The notes under the pieces: generated by a model
Seen by the model: the letters and a program-made list of their open reading frames with translations, nothing else
Database searches by the model: none
Told to the model about the DNA's origin: nothing
In this document: positions 36,661 through 52,546 of the stretch, piece after piece
Numbering within the stretch: position 1 is the first letter of the stretch
How the letters are laid out: the number at the start of each line of letters is the position of its first letter
Made by a program: the position numbers and the translations under genes
Assembly (NCBI GenBank): GCA_029379385.1
Contig: CM055615.1
Span: forward strand, 806,001 to 870,000
Reading direction: 5' to 3'
Length of the DNA: 64,000 bases
Source: Quillaja saponaria
Lineage: Eukaryota; Streptophyta; Magnoliopsida; Fabales; Quillajaceae

Positions 36661-37916
36661 ATGGATTCAAGGAAGAAAAAGAAAGCAGCTCTACATGACA
36701 AGCTGGAACTGCTTCGTGCTGTCACAAATTCTAGTGCTGTAATTATTTTTTTCTTATTCTGATTTCTATGGAATATAGATAATATTATTCATTGAATTTC
36801 CATTAATTTCTGTGTGTGGGCATGCAGCTAAACAAAGCTTCAATTATTGTGGATGCTTCCAAGTATATAGAGGACTTGAAGAGAAAAGTGGAGAGACTGA
36901 ATTCAGAAATTGGAACTTCAACATCTTCAACCATGTCCAGTTCCCAAAATCTATTACCTTTGGTTGGTACTAGCTTGCTATATATCATCTTAATTTATTT
37001 ATTTTATCATTTATTTTAATTCTTTATCGTCGCCACGAATTCACCAGGTAACCGTAGAAACCCTAGAAAGGGGATTCCTTATTAATGTGTTTTCTGAAAT
37101 CAATTGTCCTGCCATGCTCGTCTCTATACTTAAAGCCTTTGAGGAGCTTGGCCTTGATGTTCTTGATGCTAGGGTTTCTTGTTCAGACACTTTCCAGCTA
37201 GAAGCAGTTGGAGGAGAAGTAAGACTTACCTCTAATTTATTTATTTATTTCAAAAAGATAAAGTTCCATGTCTATAAATAAACTCCCAAAGGGTCATGTA
37301 TATTGCCTGGTTTTGTAGCTTATAATTTTCATTAGTCCTTTCTCTGGTCTAAAGAAAACAAAAAGAACATCACGTGTGGATTGTACACTTATAATTGAAA
37401 CCACATATTAAAAAAAAAGTTCTTAATGCCATATCTGCAGTAAAAAAAATAATAGATAATAAATGGCTTCCAAAAAAGTTCATTGTTAAAATTTTGAATA
37501 TTGAATTTAATTTTTTTTGTTTCTGCAGTACACTTAGTCATACATTTGAATGTGCAATGCAATAGATTGTTTTCTTCCATATTCACTCTCACATTCACCC
37601 TATTTTGTGTGTTTCCATCTCTGTCCCAACATTTATACATAATTCATTTCTTCTTTCAGTTAGTTCCTGATTAAAAATATCATTAGCATTTTTTCTGCTA
37701 TTCATCTTTCACAACAAGAAATTTTTACGTTAAATCATATGGAATGTCATTAGCTACTTGTTCATGGAACTAGTATAATTTGCTAAATTAATTTCCTGAA
37801 AAGAAATTTTTTGTGAAATTAATCAAATTTTGCAGAATCAAGACAAGTTGGAGAGTATAGATGCTCAAGTGGTCAAGCAAACAGTGTTGCAGGCTATCAA
37901 GAACATGGAACAATGA
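36661..37916 (+). CDS. Small HLH/ACT-like transcription regulator (SCREAM-like, At2g40435/At3g56220 type)
   Basis: Seen: four plus-strand exons, 36661-36738, 36828-36962, 37048-37218 and 37836-37916, all GT-AG and phase 0, giving 154 residues. Residues 1-50: MDSRKKKKAALHDKLELLR, then ASIIVDASKYIEDLKRKVER, an HLH with a short loop that runs into a coiled-coil-like heptad stretch. A Ser/Thr-rich linker follows. Residues about 70-128 (VTVETLERGFLINVFSE to FQLEAVGG) look like the ACT-like dimerisation domain found after bHLH domains in plants. Known: homologues are about 150-160 residues and annotated as transcription regulators. Odd: the basic region lacks the usual H-E-R DNA-contact pattern, so it may act as a dimerisation partner rather than bind E-boxes itself. 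That last point is inference. Confidence 0.85.
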
Positions 37917-39511
37917 GAGAAATTAAGGACTCCATGTATCATCATTTCTTTTCCTGTATTTATATCTACTTTTGTTTCCTGTATAATGTAATATTCATGT
38001 GTGGAATGAGTTATGCATCTGAAAGAAGAAAAAAAAAAATCTTAAGCCTTGATTCTTTAGCAAATCCTACACGTTGTGATGAAATAAAATGAGAAAGGAG
38101 ATAGGTTATTCTCTGTAAACTCCTAGACAAGGGTAATAAGGACGAAGATGCCATCAAAGAGCACCCATGAACCAACTCGAACCCAACTTGTAAAGGAGGA
38201 CTAAGAAAATCACTTATTATTGAGTTAAGCGCGACATTAACCCAAATATCTTGAAATTTTAAAGATCAAGTAAGATTAGTATTTAATTAATCTTTTGAGA
38301 TTTATTAATACTAATACTAAGAATTAAGTGTATCTTATTCTTAAATATATTATAGATGCTAAGAAGCCAACCGTCACTTTTCAAGTTTCATCTCTTTTTT
38401 TTATTTTTTGTCTTTGTTGGAAATTCACTCTTAAAATCATTAATTTGTATTAAGAGTATAAGGCCATAGATTTATATATATTATATATTGTTATGCTTTT
38501 TAACATGGGATTACACATTGACCCACATGTGGAACGTGGAGATTCAGCATGTTGGGGTGGGCCCAATGTGGTTCGGGGCTTTTGACTTAACCTTGTAGAG
38601 AATTCACATATTAAGAATTAGCCTAACTGTGATATTATGTTTGAATCTCATTCTTAAAATCAATCACATGATATTAAGAGTAAAGACTCATAAACCTCTA
38701 TAAAGTAATAACTCCTAATAAGATAGATTTCTTGTTTGAATGTAGGTACCTTCGTTTCTCTTCAAATTGTTTTTTTAGAATAATGCACAAGGGCATGCTA
38801 TTGTATTGTACATTTGGCTAAACCTTCTAATTTCGTGTGCAACTTTTCATCAAAGTTAGTTTGTCCAAGCAATGAAACTGGAAAAATAAATTGTAATGAA
38901 AACTATAATCAAAGTTGTTTATTATTTGAGAATACGTGGATACTTTAATTTAATCATAAAGTTTATAATCCTATAACTTTCCTTTTTACAAATTAAAATG
39001 AAAATTATAGTTCTATTGTTAAATCAACATTGAATCAAAACTTTTAAATATTATCTCAAGAATTTGATGATTGCTCTTCTTCTACTATTTTTTTTTTTTT
39101 TCTCTTTTCTTTTAATTTTAATATCAATAGAATAGAAAGAAGATATCTGGTAAGCTACGGATTTGAATAGCCTACTGCTAATAGACTGGATTTGCAAAGA
39201 AGTTTCTGGTCTCGCCCCAATATGGAGAAGGCCGTGTCGGCATATTTCCAGGCCCAACATACTTATTGGGTCTCAAAATGTGTTAGAAAAAAAGAGTATA
39301 CTTTAAGGCTTTCTAAGGTTTAAACTGGAGCATTGTATTTCGGACCTAAAAATTCTATTACCTAACCCTGCAACAATTTTAAACCCACATATATAATCGG
39401 TATATGAGATGTACACACATCTATCATTAGTTAGCGAGACTTGAACCTAAAACATTATAATTCCAACATCTTGGTCTTACTCTTAAGCATTGAGCTATTA
39501 AACACAATTCA
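37917..39511. other. 3' flank of HLH gene and spacer
   Basis: The presumed 3' UTR follows the stop. The remainder is AT-rich with no gene or defined repeat. Confidence 0.45.
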
Positions 39512-40110
39512 TGTGACATGCACCAAGTCTCATATTTGTTGTGTGGGGTTGGCGTGTTTTGAATAACACATTGAATATATATACTGAGCTGATCTTGACT
39601 ATACAAGTATGTACTACCTACCAAATACTTCTAGGATAACATTTTGACCAATGTTGTGTACATGGCTTCTTTTTTAAGATACTTGGGACTAGTTGAGCTT
39701 GAGGCATCACAAATAGGTATCAAAGTCGATAAATTATCTATACCTATGTAGGTTTGTGGGTATTGTAACTCGAGTTCTGTCTGGGCCCTGACTAGGACGC
39801 CAAGGATTTAAGTAGAAGAGTTTGTGACACTCTAGTCTCATGATCTGTTGTGTTTGGGTTGGGGTATGCTGAGTCTCACATCAAGTGTATACTTGGCAAA
39901 GTCACACATCAGATGTATATTAGATATCAAGTACAATGTTCAGGCTAGCATTTTTAACCCAGGGTTGTGGATTAGAAAGAGTCTCTCTTGTTTTATTTTT
40001 GAGGTTAAGCTATTGCCAAACCCAATTATGTTTAGGTACAATGTGCTTTTAAGTGCGTGGGCTTTTGCCCTAGCTTTTCACCAGTAAGGTTTTATGTCCT
40101 ATATATATAT
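39512..40110 (+). mobile_element. TRIM-like minimal LTR element remnant
   Basis: Two diverged direct repeats start TGTGACA (39512 and 39823). Both continue with AGTCTCAT, TTGTTGTGT and GGGTTGG-like text and ACATTGAATATATA/ACATCAAGTGTATA-type blocks. Between them is TAGGTATCAAAGTCG (39714-39728), similar to a Met-tRNA primer-binding site, and AAGTAGAAGAGT just before the second repeat, in the place of a polypurine tract. The interior is only about 110 bp, as in TRIM elements. The repeats are badly diverged and the 3' end is not sharp, so boundaries are approximate. Confidence 0.45.
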
Positions 40111-40339
40111 TCATATTAATAAAGTGAGGGTGACATCATGCCCTTTTAAAAAAAATAATAATAATAATAATTTTAATTATTTGCCTAATGTATAAGTGTT
40201 TCTATTCTAAAGAAGGCCAATAATATATGATGAGATTTGTAAGTTAAAGAATTAGTCTTATTCTAAATTCATTCCCATAGTTTAATATTACTATTATGAT
40301 TACTATCTCAAAGATATTTTAACAAGTAAAGTGACACGA

Positions 40340-40640
40340 CATAAAAAAAAAGAAAGATAGAATACGAAATGATAAGATACATATTGCACGAAGAACCTTG
40401 TATGGTGGTCTGGACATATCCAACGTAAACCGGTGAATTTCGTAGTTAGAAGATGCAACTTGGTGCAGGTGACGGGGTAGAGGGAGACCAAGAATTACAT
40501 GGAGATAAATACTTAAGAATGATATGATTATTCTAGGTGTCAATTAAAAGTGACGCATAGAATCAATGAGAATAGAAAAAAATAATTCATTTAACTGTCC
40601 CTAAACAATTTAGAATATAAGATTTAATTGAGTTGAGTTT
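40340..40640 (+). mobile_element. RTE-type LINE 3' remnant
   Basis: The plus strand around 40390-40540 translates, across a frameshift, to LVWWSGHIQRKPVNFVVRRC followed by V-T-G and text of the form GRGRPRITW. This is the C-terminal signature of RTE-like non-LTR retrotransposon polyproteins. It is followed by a run resembling the conserved RTE tail (TTTAATTGAGTTGAGTTT, 40623-40640). Only the very end of the element remains and it is broken. Confidence 0.6.
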
Positions 40641-43164
40641 TACTAACTAATTGAGGTGTATGGACTAAAACAATTAATTGGGGTGATTATATATGTGATA
40701 TGTGATATGTGATCTTGTCTTTATTAGATAAGATTGAAAAAGAACACTTAAAGCAAAATCAGTGGTACATAATTAATATTATTCAATTAGTTTAAATTAT
40801 AGATACGATTTTAGCATCACTAAACAAATTTAATAATAACATAACACTAATCAATTTAAAATAAGATATAAATAAAAAATTAGAATAGTAATAATTTCTT
40901 AAATGATATATATAACTAAAACATTACAAAATAAATTAAAACTATATTTTAAACTTGAAAATATTAAGTTGTTTTGGTGAAATCTAGAAAGTATTTTTTT
41001 TAAATATATTTAGTTAATAATTTTAAGAATAATTATTCTTTTACTATTTAAAAATAAAAAATTGGATGAAGAAATCTAGATTTTAGGGCTGCGGCCAAAT
41101 GAAATCCCATGGCGGCAGCCCCTTATGCAAAGGTTTTTTGATGGGGTTTGGAGAAAAAAAGGGGGAGAGAGAATATGGTCAATCTAGAGTACAATAACTA
41201 GTAATTAATATTTAATATAACTTATGTAAACCATCATTTTCAGTAATCATGTCATTATTCTTAGAATTTTATTTTTTACCAACGATAGTTGAGTTTAGCA
41301 GAAAGGGCTAGTGGCTCCTAGTAGAGAACCCAAATTCTAAACTGGAGACATCATTCTGGGAGGGGTCTCCTCTTAAAAAGAGCTTAACAGAACCTCAAAT
41401 GATAAGTCTCACAACAATACTTGTGAAGAAAACTTGAAAAACAAAAAAAAAAGAAAATTTTTCTAATTTTGTTGAGTCAAAGATTACAAATATTTTAATT
41501 AAAAATACTTCACAAAAAATCAATGATTGAAGCAAGCGTGTGGGGTCTAATTAGTGCCAAATGTATGTGGAAATTCTAGTTAGCGTAGGTTATGGTTTTC
41601 CTTGAAATATTACTAAACTAATTATTATTTATTATCAGGTATAAAATGTCAAAATTACACACTGGGAAACATAATAATTAGCAAAGAAAACTCTTAGAAA
41701 ACACCCAGGGGAAACCTAACTTGACAATGACATTAATTCAATAGTTATTTATATATTTTTCTAGAAACTTGGCCTACACTCCATGTTTGTTTTCAAAATT
41801 CAAGGGAAGAAAATTTCTTGTCCTTGATTCTGCTTGGCTTGACGAATATTAGTCCACGTCCCTTGTTTGCTTTCATTTTCTGATTTTTTATTTTTTATGG
41901 TTGCGTTTGTTGTCCTTAACACAAAGTTTAAGGTTGTATACACAGTGAGATAATATAAAAACATTTCAGTTGACCTATTGACTTTCAATTAATATATATT
42001 GCACCGTTTTAGTTGAATTTCAAACTTGGATTTAATTTGGTATACTTGGTATGTTTGATGGGGATGAAGCAAAGTAAACGGATATAGCTAAATAGTCATG
42101 GAAATTTTAAATGTTTAGTAAATACCTAGCTTATAACCCTATAATGTTGGTATTTTTTAAGATATGATCAAACTTCGAAAATTATCATTGAATTTTTTAT
42201 TTTTGTAATTTTCCAAAGTAAGTTTGAAATCCTTAAAAAATTGTAGAATTGATCAATTCATTGGGAATGAATTTTATATATTTTATAATAGAATAAACAA
42301 ATTAGCAAAAAATTTAAATGAAATAAAATTGAAATTTACAATATTGTTATCCCATAGTGTTTATATTTTTTCTTTAATTTTGATTTATCCACAAAATATG
42401 TCAGGTTTCATTTTTGAAATTCATTTGAGATTTATTATTAAAAGTATGCTACATAATTTTTTTAAAAGAAAAGTTTAAAATTGTCATTCTAAGTTTTTAG
42501 TTTTATTAAAAGAGAAAAGAAGAGTTAATGTGTGGATGAAAGTGAGTAGGTATTAAGGGACAAAAGATGAAAGAGTTGTAGTTGGTAGTGTGTAGGAGAG
42601 AAAGAATTAATTTTTTTAATTATTTTTAATCAATAAAGTCTTATGGCTTTTAGAATAGTATCGATTAACATTAAATGCCAGTTTTACTCTTATTATTTCT
42701 CACAATTTAAATGACAATTTTACTCCTTTTATTTACCACATCTTAGTATTCTTCATAGCTTAGATGATAATTTCACCCTTATTATTTATCATACCAACTT
42801 ACATGACATTTTACCCTTATTTTAACTTAAAATGTTGATATACTTCACACAACTTAAATTTAACTCTTACTATTTCTTATACCTAAAATGAAAATTTTTC
42901 CCTTATATGTATGAAACTTCTTAATAGAATATCAATACACATATCCTTTTTACCTTGTTAGTTCAGTGATCGTTAATTCTATAATAATTCATTTTGTCTT
43001 AAATAAAAAAGTTTATTTTAAATGAATTACAACATCAATACTCATATCCTTTTTACCTTCGCAATACTATTTGACCTAGACAAAGATTGGATGCAAAAAC
43101 AAGGTTAACGTGGTCGTTATGACTTTTTCTCTAATTCGTTTAATATATGTAGTGATAGTGATTT
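40641..43164. other. AT-rich intergenic spacer
   Basis: No gene recognised. A degenerate repeat of about 70 bp, with the recurring phrase ACAATTTTACTCTTATTATT, is visible at about 42660-42910. Confidence 0.4.
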
Positions 43165-44452
43165 GAATTCAATTCTAGTTTACTTCCTTGCAGTTGAAGA
43201 TTTTGATTTCAAAGCTTTTATGGTTGGATGCCAAGCGCGTTATCTTTTTTCAAGTTTACCTTATTAAGATGAGAATATTAGCTCCTTTTGAAAAATTCCA
43301 TTCACACTTTCAAATTACATAATTATATCTATCCAATGTGTAAAAGATCTTAAAACAGAACTAAAATAAATATATAAAAATAGCAATGATTATAGTATCA
43401 ATTATTATTGGTGATGAATTGATAAAGCCAAATATTCCGTTAATGCAATGCGTACGATATAACGTGATTCGATCCTTTAATTGCCTATATATGAATGTAA
43501 AAGAAAAAAAAAAGTTACTATTCCAATAGAGATTATACATAGAAAGAGTAACACTTGACACATGATATTCTCACCACTCTTTTTCTCATGTCTTACAACT
43601 TTTAATCACAATTTTACTAACTTTACTTGCACCCCAATGTATATCCAATTAGAAAACTAACCAAAAATAGACCTATCATATTCATTTGTTACACGTTTCA
43701 TGAGTTGTCGGTACAATTATTGGTGTCATGATCAATAATTGAACTCTCAATCACTTGCATCTAGAATCCAATTCTAGTTTACTTCCTTAGAGTTGAAGAT
43801 TTTGATTTCAAAGCTTCTATGGTTGGATGCCAAGCGCGTTATCTTTTTTCAAGTTTACCGTATTAAGATAAGAATATTAATTCCTTTTGAAAAATTCCAT
43901 TCACACTTCAAATCACATTATACCTATCCAATGTGTAAATGATCTTAAAATAGAATGAAAATAAATTTAAAATCAAAACCAAAAAAATAAAAATAAAAGT
44001 ACAATGATGCTATCAATTATTGTTGACATTGAAGAATCGATAAACCAAAATTCTCAATTAACGCAACAGGTAGGATATATTGTGTTTCGATCCCTTAATT
44101 GCCTATATCCATGAATAATAAGAGAAATTCTACTATTCAATAAAGATTATACATAGAAATAGTAACACCTAACACATGATATTCTCACTTCTCTCTTTCT
44201 CATGCTGGCAATCACTATCTAATCAACTTTACTAACTCTCTGAGATAAATCTAACTAAAAAACTTCAATCATAATCTAATTATTAATTTTTCTTTTTTCA
44301 CTTTGAATTAATAAACTAATTAAAAAACTAACTAAAATAAGATTTGGATCAATAACCTATCATATTCATCTCTTACACGTTTCATGAGTTGTCAGTACGA
44401 TTATCAGTGTGATGATCAATAATAATCGAACTCGTAATCACTTGCATGTCTA
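43165..44452. repeat. About 600-bp tandem duplication, two copies
   Basis: Copy 1 (43165-43764) and copy 2 (43765-44452) both start AATTCTAGTTTACTTCCTT (one base differs at the very start). They share GGATGCCAAGCGCGTTATC, CCTTTTGAAAAATTCCATTC, GAGATTATACATAGAAA-like text and, at the end, GTTTCATGAGTTGTC and ATCACTTGCAT. Copy 2 is longer by an AT-rich insertion. No coding content. Confidence 0.85.
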
Positions 44453-45447
44453 ATAAGTAATTTATCCACACCTAAACTTTTAGGTAAAAAAACTCCACGC
44501 GTTAATGCAAGTTGGCATGCGTTACTAAGCCTTTACAGATACACATTTCTTTGAAAGCTACATCATATTAACTAGGACAAAGTCAAAAATCCGCAAACCA
44601 AAAAGAGCAGACAAAACAACAATGTGGCCCTGCAGTCTGCAGGTGGGGTGTGCGTGATTGACTTTGGTTACGATTGAGTCGTCTATCATAATTCAGATGA
44701 GCCTCCCCAATATCCCTCTGGCTAGATCTGAGTTGTGCATTCTATTTTTGTTCACCGACATGTAAGCTTTTGGTCTATTTAACAAATTTTGGTCTATTTT
44801 TTCAACACCTTTTGTTTTCATCGAGCTAAGTCATCATATATTAGATGTCAATAATGATGTAGTCATGAATTAAGTGAGATTTAGGATTCAGGTTAAATAA
44901 CATTCCATGGTTAATTAAAATAATTCTACACTAAGTAAGCTTTAACCAGGTAAAACTTGATAATAGAAAATTTGACTCCATCTTTTTGGTTTCAATTTGA
45001 CCAATTTAATCCCTCTGTATAATATGTAGAAGTTTGTAATTTTTTTTGAAAGAAGAGAAATTATTAATAATTTAGAGTTATTACGACTATGAGTGTAATT
45101 AGTGGTTTTTAAAAATTGAAGTTAAACCAATCAAACTGTTTTGTTCAAGACTATCGATATTATTTTGGTGTTTTTATGTACACGAAGTAGTTTAATCTGT
45201 GCTTATTTTAATACATATACATATAATATAATACTTCGATAAATATGAAAGTTGAGTGAAATTTCTAAGTTGCCTCGCCAATTGGATTAGTGTGGCCATA
45301 CACATGTAGTGGCCCAGGTGTCATATAAAGGATTTCCACAGGTCAAGCTTTATAGAAAATTACAGCTACATATATTAACCTCCATGAATATGACATCAAC
45401 GTAGCTTCTTTTCTTTTGCTAATATTGTATTTGTTTGGTATACGGCG
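44453..45447. other. Spacer upstream of the first peroxidase
   Basis: Intergenic sequence leading into the peroxidase promoter. No gene or defined repeat. Confidence 0.4.
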
Positions 45448-45516
45448 TTGACCCAATGAGACAAGAGAAAACTGCAACGTAGTTCAAGATGCCCCTTTTA
45501 GACTCTTGTATAAATA
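45448..45516 (+). promoter_or_regulatory. Proximal promoter of peroxidase 1: W-box, CCAAT and TATA
   Basis: TTGACC (45448-45453), a W-box core bound by WRKY factors, runs straight into CCAAT. TATAAATA lies at 45509-45516, about 145 bp before the ATG. The promoter of peroxidase 2 shares AGTTCAAGAT and TATAAATACATG with it, so the two promoters are related by duplication. Confidence 0.6.
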
Positions 45517-45660
45517 CATGCACACTTTGGAATTTTAAACTAAGCCTGAAACCACATCCTCACACTTTTTCTTCGTTTAATCGTTTTGCTCTTTTAGTTA
45601 TTATATATATATTCTTCGTCTTGCTATCAGCTTAATTCATAGCCTAGCTAAGCTATCCCC

Positions 45661-47304
<1,644 letters not shown>

Positions 47305-49087
47305 TTAGTAGCAAAATTTGTAACAAAAGTATTGTCAAGTTGAGATTGAGAGGGTCTGTGCTTGATGTTCATTAATCTTGTTCATTTGTTGGCTGTTTCT
47401 GTAGTTGAATTTGCATGATCATATAAAAAATAAGGCATGTGTTTTTTATTTTGATCACCACATACATTTTGAGAAAGTATTTCTTATTTGGTTAAGATCA
47501 TCTTTTAGAAATTACAATTTCTATCCATGCAATGCATGACTTTGTCAATTTAATCATTCTCGTCAAAGATTATATTTGTGCTTTGACTGAAATGCCAACT
47601 TGTAAAATTAGTTCTTCAAATTTTCTTTTATTTTAATTTTGTCTACTACTTTTTTGCTTCGTTCCATCTTTTCCTTCATGATTTACAATTTGTATTTGGA
47701 ACACGAGAAAGAGAATATGTAATAGATTGTACAGAAAATGTAGACCGTCCCTACATTTCCATTTAAAACTAACGGACGAGTTGGGCTGGACTTCATATTG
47801 TGGGTTTGGGCGGATTAGTGGGCCTTGGTTTCATTTGTACTCAGCCCTAAATATAAAAAAAATTGTAGAATAATAAATTTAATCAACTTGACAAGTCTTT
47901 TGACGTGGTCACCTGAATTTAAGATTGAATTCCGTATTCATAAACAACATATGTATACATATATATATAGAGAGAGAGAGAAAGAGAGAGAGAGATCTGA
48001 AGATAAGAGTTACCCCCAACTAATTTTTTAAGGGTTCAACATCATTTACGAACTTGTGATTTATATGATTTTCACTTTTTCAATATATGATTACTGAATT
48101 TTTACTTGATTCATTTGAGATTAACATCATTATCAATTAACCTATTTCATCAATTTTTATTTTTTTTAATAAAAAAATCATGTGACATGCACATGCATAT
48201 GTCATCCTAGTGTAACAAATGTTGCTAGAATAATGAACTAATAAAATATTATAATTTTTTTGGCTTAAATCAAGGAGAAATTACAATAGCATTTGTTTGT
48301 TAATAAATAAAATATAAATATATAAATATATATATATTATTTTAATTCATCTAAGAAATTAAATTATGTATAATCATGAGTCCATGATAATGACCATGCC
48401 TGATTTCACTGTCACTAAAAGTCAAGTCTCGATATCTCTAATGGAATGAAAAATATAAACATATATTAAGAATTTATCTAACTAGTATCTTTTTAAGACT
48501 GGTGCACATCTAGAACAAGTTTAAAGCTACTTTGTATATATACAAGTTATACTCTCAACTGTATTTGTAATATATAATTCAAGTGATGTAATGAAGTAGA
48601 AGAGATAAATGAGGAAAATACGATTTAGGAAAAAATAGAAAAAAAAATGGCAAGCAACAAAAAGATGACCATTATTGAAACAGAATACAATGAATGTCTC
48701 ACAAAACAAGGGGACGCGGTTGAAACAGAATGACAGTTTCATACTATATAATATTAGTTGGTCTGTTCCAAGGAGCCAGGATTTAAGGGACTCAGAAATC
48801 TTTTTTAGGCGTGTTTAACAATATTTCTCCAAGTATAATAAATACTAGATTTTAAATTTTTTCTAAAGTAGAAATTATTAATTACATATTACTCAATTCA
48901 TTGTCCACCATCATTATTAGAAAACTCAGTCTTATTATTTTTTTTATTTTTTTAAAGAAATAATATTTACATCCATCCATCAATTACATATTCAACGAGT
49001 ATATCCCAATTCACAAATATGAGAAAATTAACCATACATATGTAGATGGTGAGGGACTTAAACTGTAGGGACTACTTAGTTTTAGCA
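47305..49087. other. 3' flank of peroxidase 1 and spacer
   Basis: Presumed 3' UTR followed by AT-rich DNA, including a GA-rich microsatellite near 47969-47995. No gene recognised. Confidence 0.45.
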
Positions 49088-49096
49088 CCTTCGCCT

Positions 49097-49719
49097 GAAT
49101 TAAGATTTCATGTGCCAATATTGTGTCCCTTTCTTGTACCCTCAATCAAAAAATGACACATGTAATCTCAATTATTCTCACACTAACCGTAACTTAACAC
49201 AATTTGTTGTTAAATTTTTTTTTTCCCTAAAAGAAAGAAACCTAAGCTAGGCAATCAGATGAATCAAAAGAAAGAAACCTGCTAGTAAGCCAATATTCCT
49301 TCTCCGCCTCCTTTTTCACTTTTGTCGTTTCTCCAACTTAGAAGGAAAAAGCCAATTTTTGCCATCTTTGTAGCTCAGACGGTGTATATATCAATTTTAA
49401 TTTCTTTCTCTGTTTTTTTTTTTTTTTTTATTTTAATATTTCTTCATACACAGTAATATTTTTTTTTTTTTTTTTTGGGATTTTGAAAAGAATACCCACT
49501 GGAAATCATAATTTTGAAGAGCTTTGTAATGAAGGGTAAATAAAGATATGAGTTTTAGTTGGAAAAAAAAATATTATTTTTTTCTCTTTTTTGAAAAGAA
49601 CTTAACAACAAATGATGTTAAGTTGGTGTATGTAGGAGAATTATTAGGATGTCACGTTTTGCTTTGTGATTGAGGGAACAAGAAGGGGGATGCGATATTG
49701 CGATGGAAGATCTGAGTCC
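49097..49719. mobile_element. Mutator-like (MULE) MITE, 623 bp, with perfect 9-bp target duplication
   Basis: The element is flanked by identical CCTTCGCCT (49088-49096 and 49720-49728), the 9-bp duplication characteristic of Mutator-like elements. The two ends are inverted copies for roughly 140 bp. Counted inward from the target duplications the arms align without a gap through CAATAT at about position 20, and further in share CCCTCAATCA and TTTGTTGTTAA. The arms are diverged. The interior is T-rich and non-coding. Confidence 0.8.
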
Positions 49720-49728
49720 CCTTCGCCT

Positions 49729-51091
49729 TAATCTTATGATCACATTGACTAAAAAAAGTTAATATTAGAGACAATATTCAAATTATTAAAAAAGATGTTT
49801 AATGAAAGAGTTACCTCCTGTTACATGTATATATCATAGTCACAACAGACCTTCTATGAAAAAGAAAAGAAAAGACTAGTGATTTATTATTGTATAGTTA
49901 TTTGAATTCAAATATAAACTATTGGAATCACAACATTAGTTAACTTTAATTTTGTTACTGAGAAAGTCTAAAAGATTAGCTTCATAAATAACTTTATTTA
50001 TAGGGTAAAAAAGTTCATTCCAAATTTAGCATCAACTGAATGCTTACATGCGGAATTGGTTCTTAAGAATAGGTGAAGTTTCTCATGGAATTAGCATCAA
50101 ATGAAAAGACTAGCTAATCTTTGGAATCCAACGTAACTTTAAGTGCAAATTTTCTTGCATGTATGTTATGAGATAATGAGAGCTCAAGTTACTTTTTTCG
50201 ACGTAGATTTGTACATTCATATCCATCAAGGTTGGAGCTATTACGGTTCAAAAATTAGTGTTAGCTAGTTAATACTTGTAAAAATATAATAAATGATTAT
50301 TTATTTTAATTATTTAAAAAAAATAATATCTTAACAACTGTCATTAGTTAGGATATTTAAAAAAAAGAGAGGAAGTATATAAATATATATATATATATAT
50401 AAGTTTACTTTTGTGAAGAGAGTTTGAAGAATTAGAATGTGAACAAGATTATATTATGTAGCATACATGAACGACGAGCTTAATTCTATAATGTCTGTAA
50501 CTCTGTTCGTTACAAGTCAACCATTGATTTCATGACATTTTAATTGCCTTCTTCTAGTGATAATCGTGACTGACCTGCGCTGCAGCTATTTTCAGCCATA
50601 TATATTAGAGTAACATTGGTCATTATGAGAATAGAAAAGAGTTGCCTATCTTATAAACACAACGCATCTATTATAAAATGAAAAATATGAGATTTTGAGT
50701 TCGAATATGCTTTAATTATCTATCACCTCAACTAAAATAAATCCACATACGAGAGATACAATAAAAAGATTTATTTTATCCGTAGTGCTCATAAAACACA
50801 CTCACTTAAAAAAAGAAAAAGAAAAAGAATTATTTTTCATGTATAACATGACAAGATTAAACAATACATATATTGCACATGCAGCGGGCCTGTGTGGTGA
50901 ATGATGGAATGATTTTCAGAAAGTCAACATTTGCAACAAATCCCAGCTAAGAGAAAACATCATGAGTCATGATATTGTATTCTATGTATTTTTTGTTAGT
51001 GACGTATACGTTCACCCAATAAGACATGAAAAAGCTAGACTTCCAGTTCAAGATATGTATGTATGTATTCCAAGATAACCCTCTTAACGGA
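49729..51091. other. Spacer upstream of peroxidase 2
   Basis: AT-rich with an (AT)n run near 50385-50402. No gene recognised. Confidence 0.4.
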
Positions 51092-51099
51092 TATAAATA
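51092..51099 (+). promoter_or_regulatory. TATA box of peroxidase 2
   Basis: TATAAATA followed by CATGACAC, matching TATAAATACATGCACAC in the promoter of peroxidase 1. Located 77 bp before the ATG. Confidence 0.65.
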
Positions 51100-51175
51100 C
51101 ATGACACATTTCGAGCCTTAAACCAACCATTAATCAATCACAGGCTTCATCCTTCTTCTTGTTTTTCATAGAGCC

Positions 51176-52546
<1,371 letters not shown>

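Noticed and set aside
48531..48742. Hydrophobic minus-strand open frame after peroxidase 1
   Set aside because: Phe/Tyr-rich translation of poly-A/T sequence, with no conserved motif.
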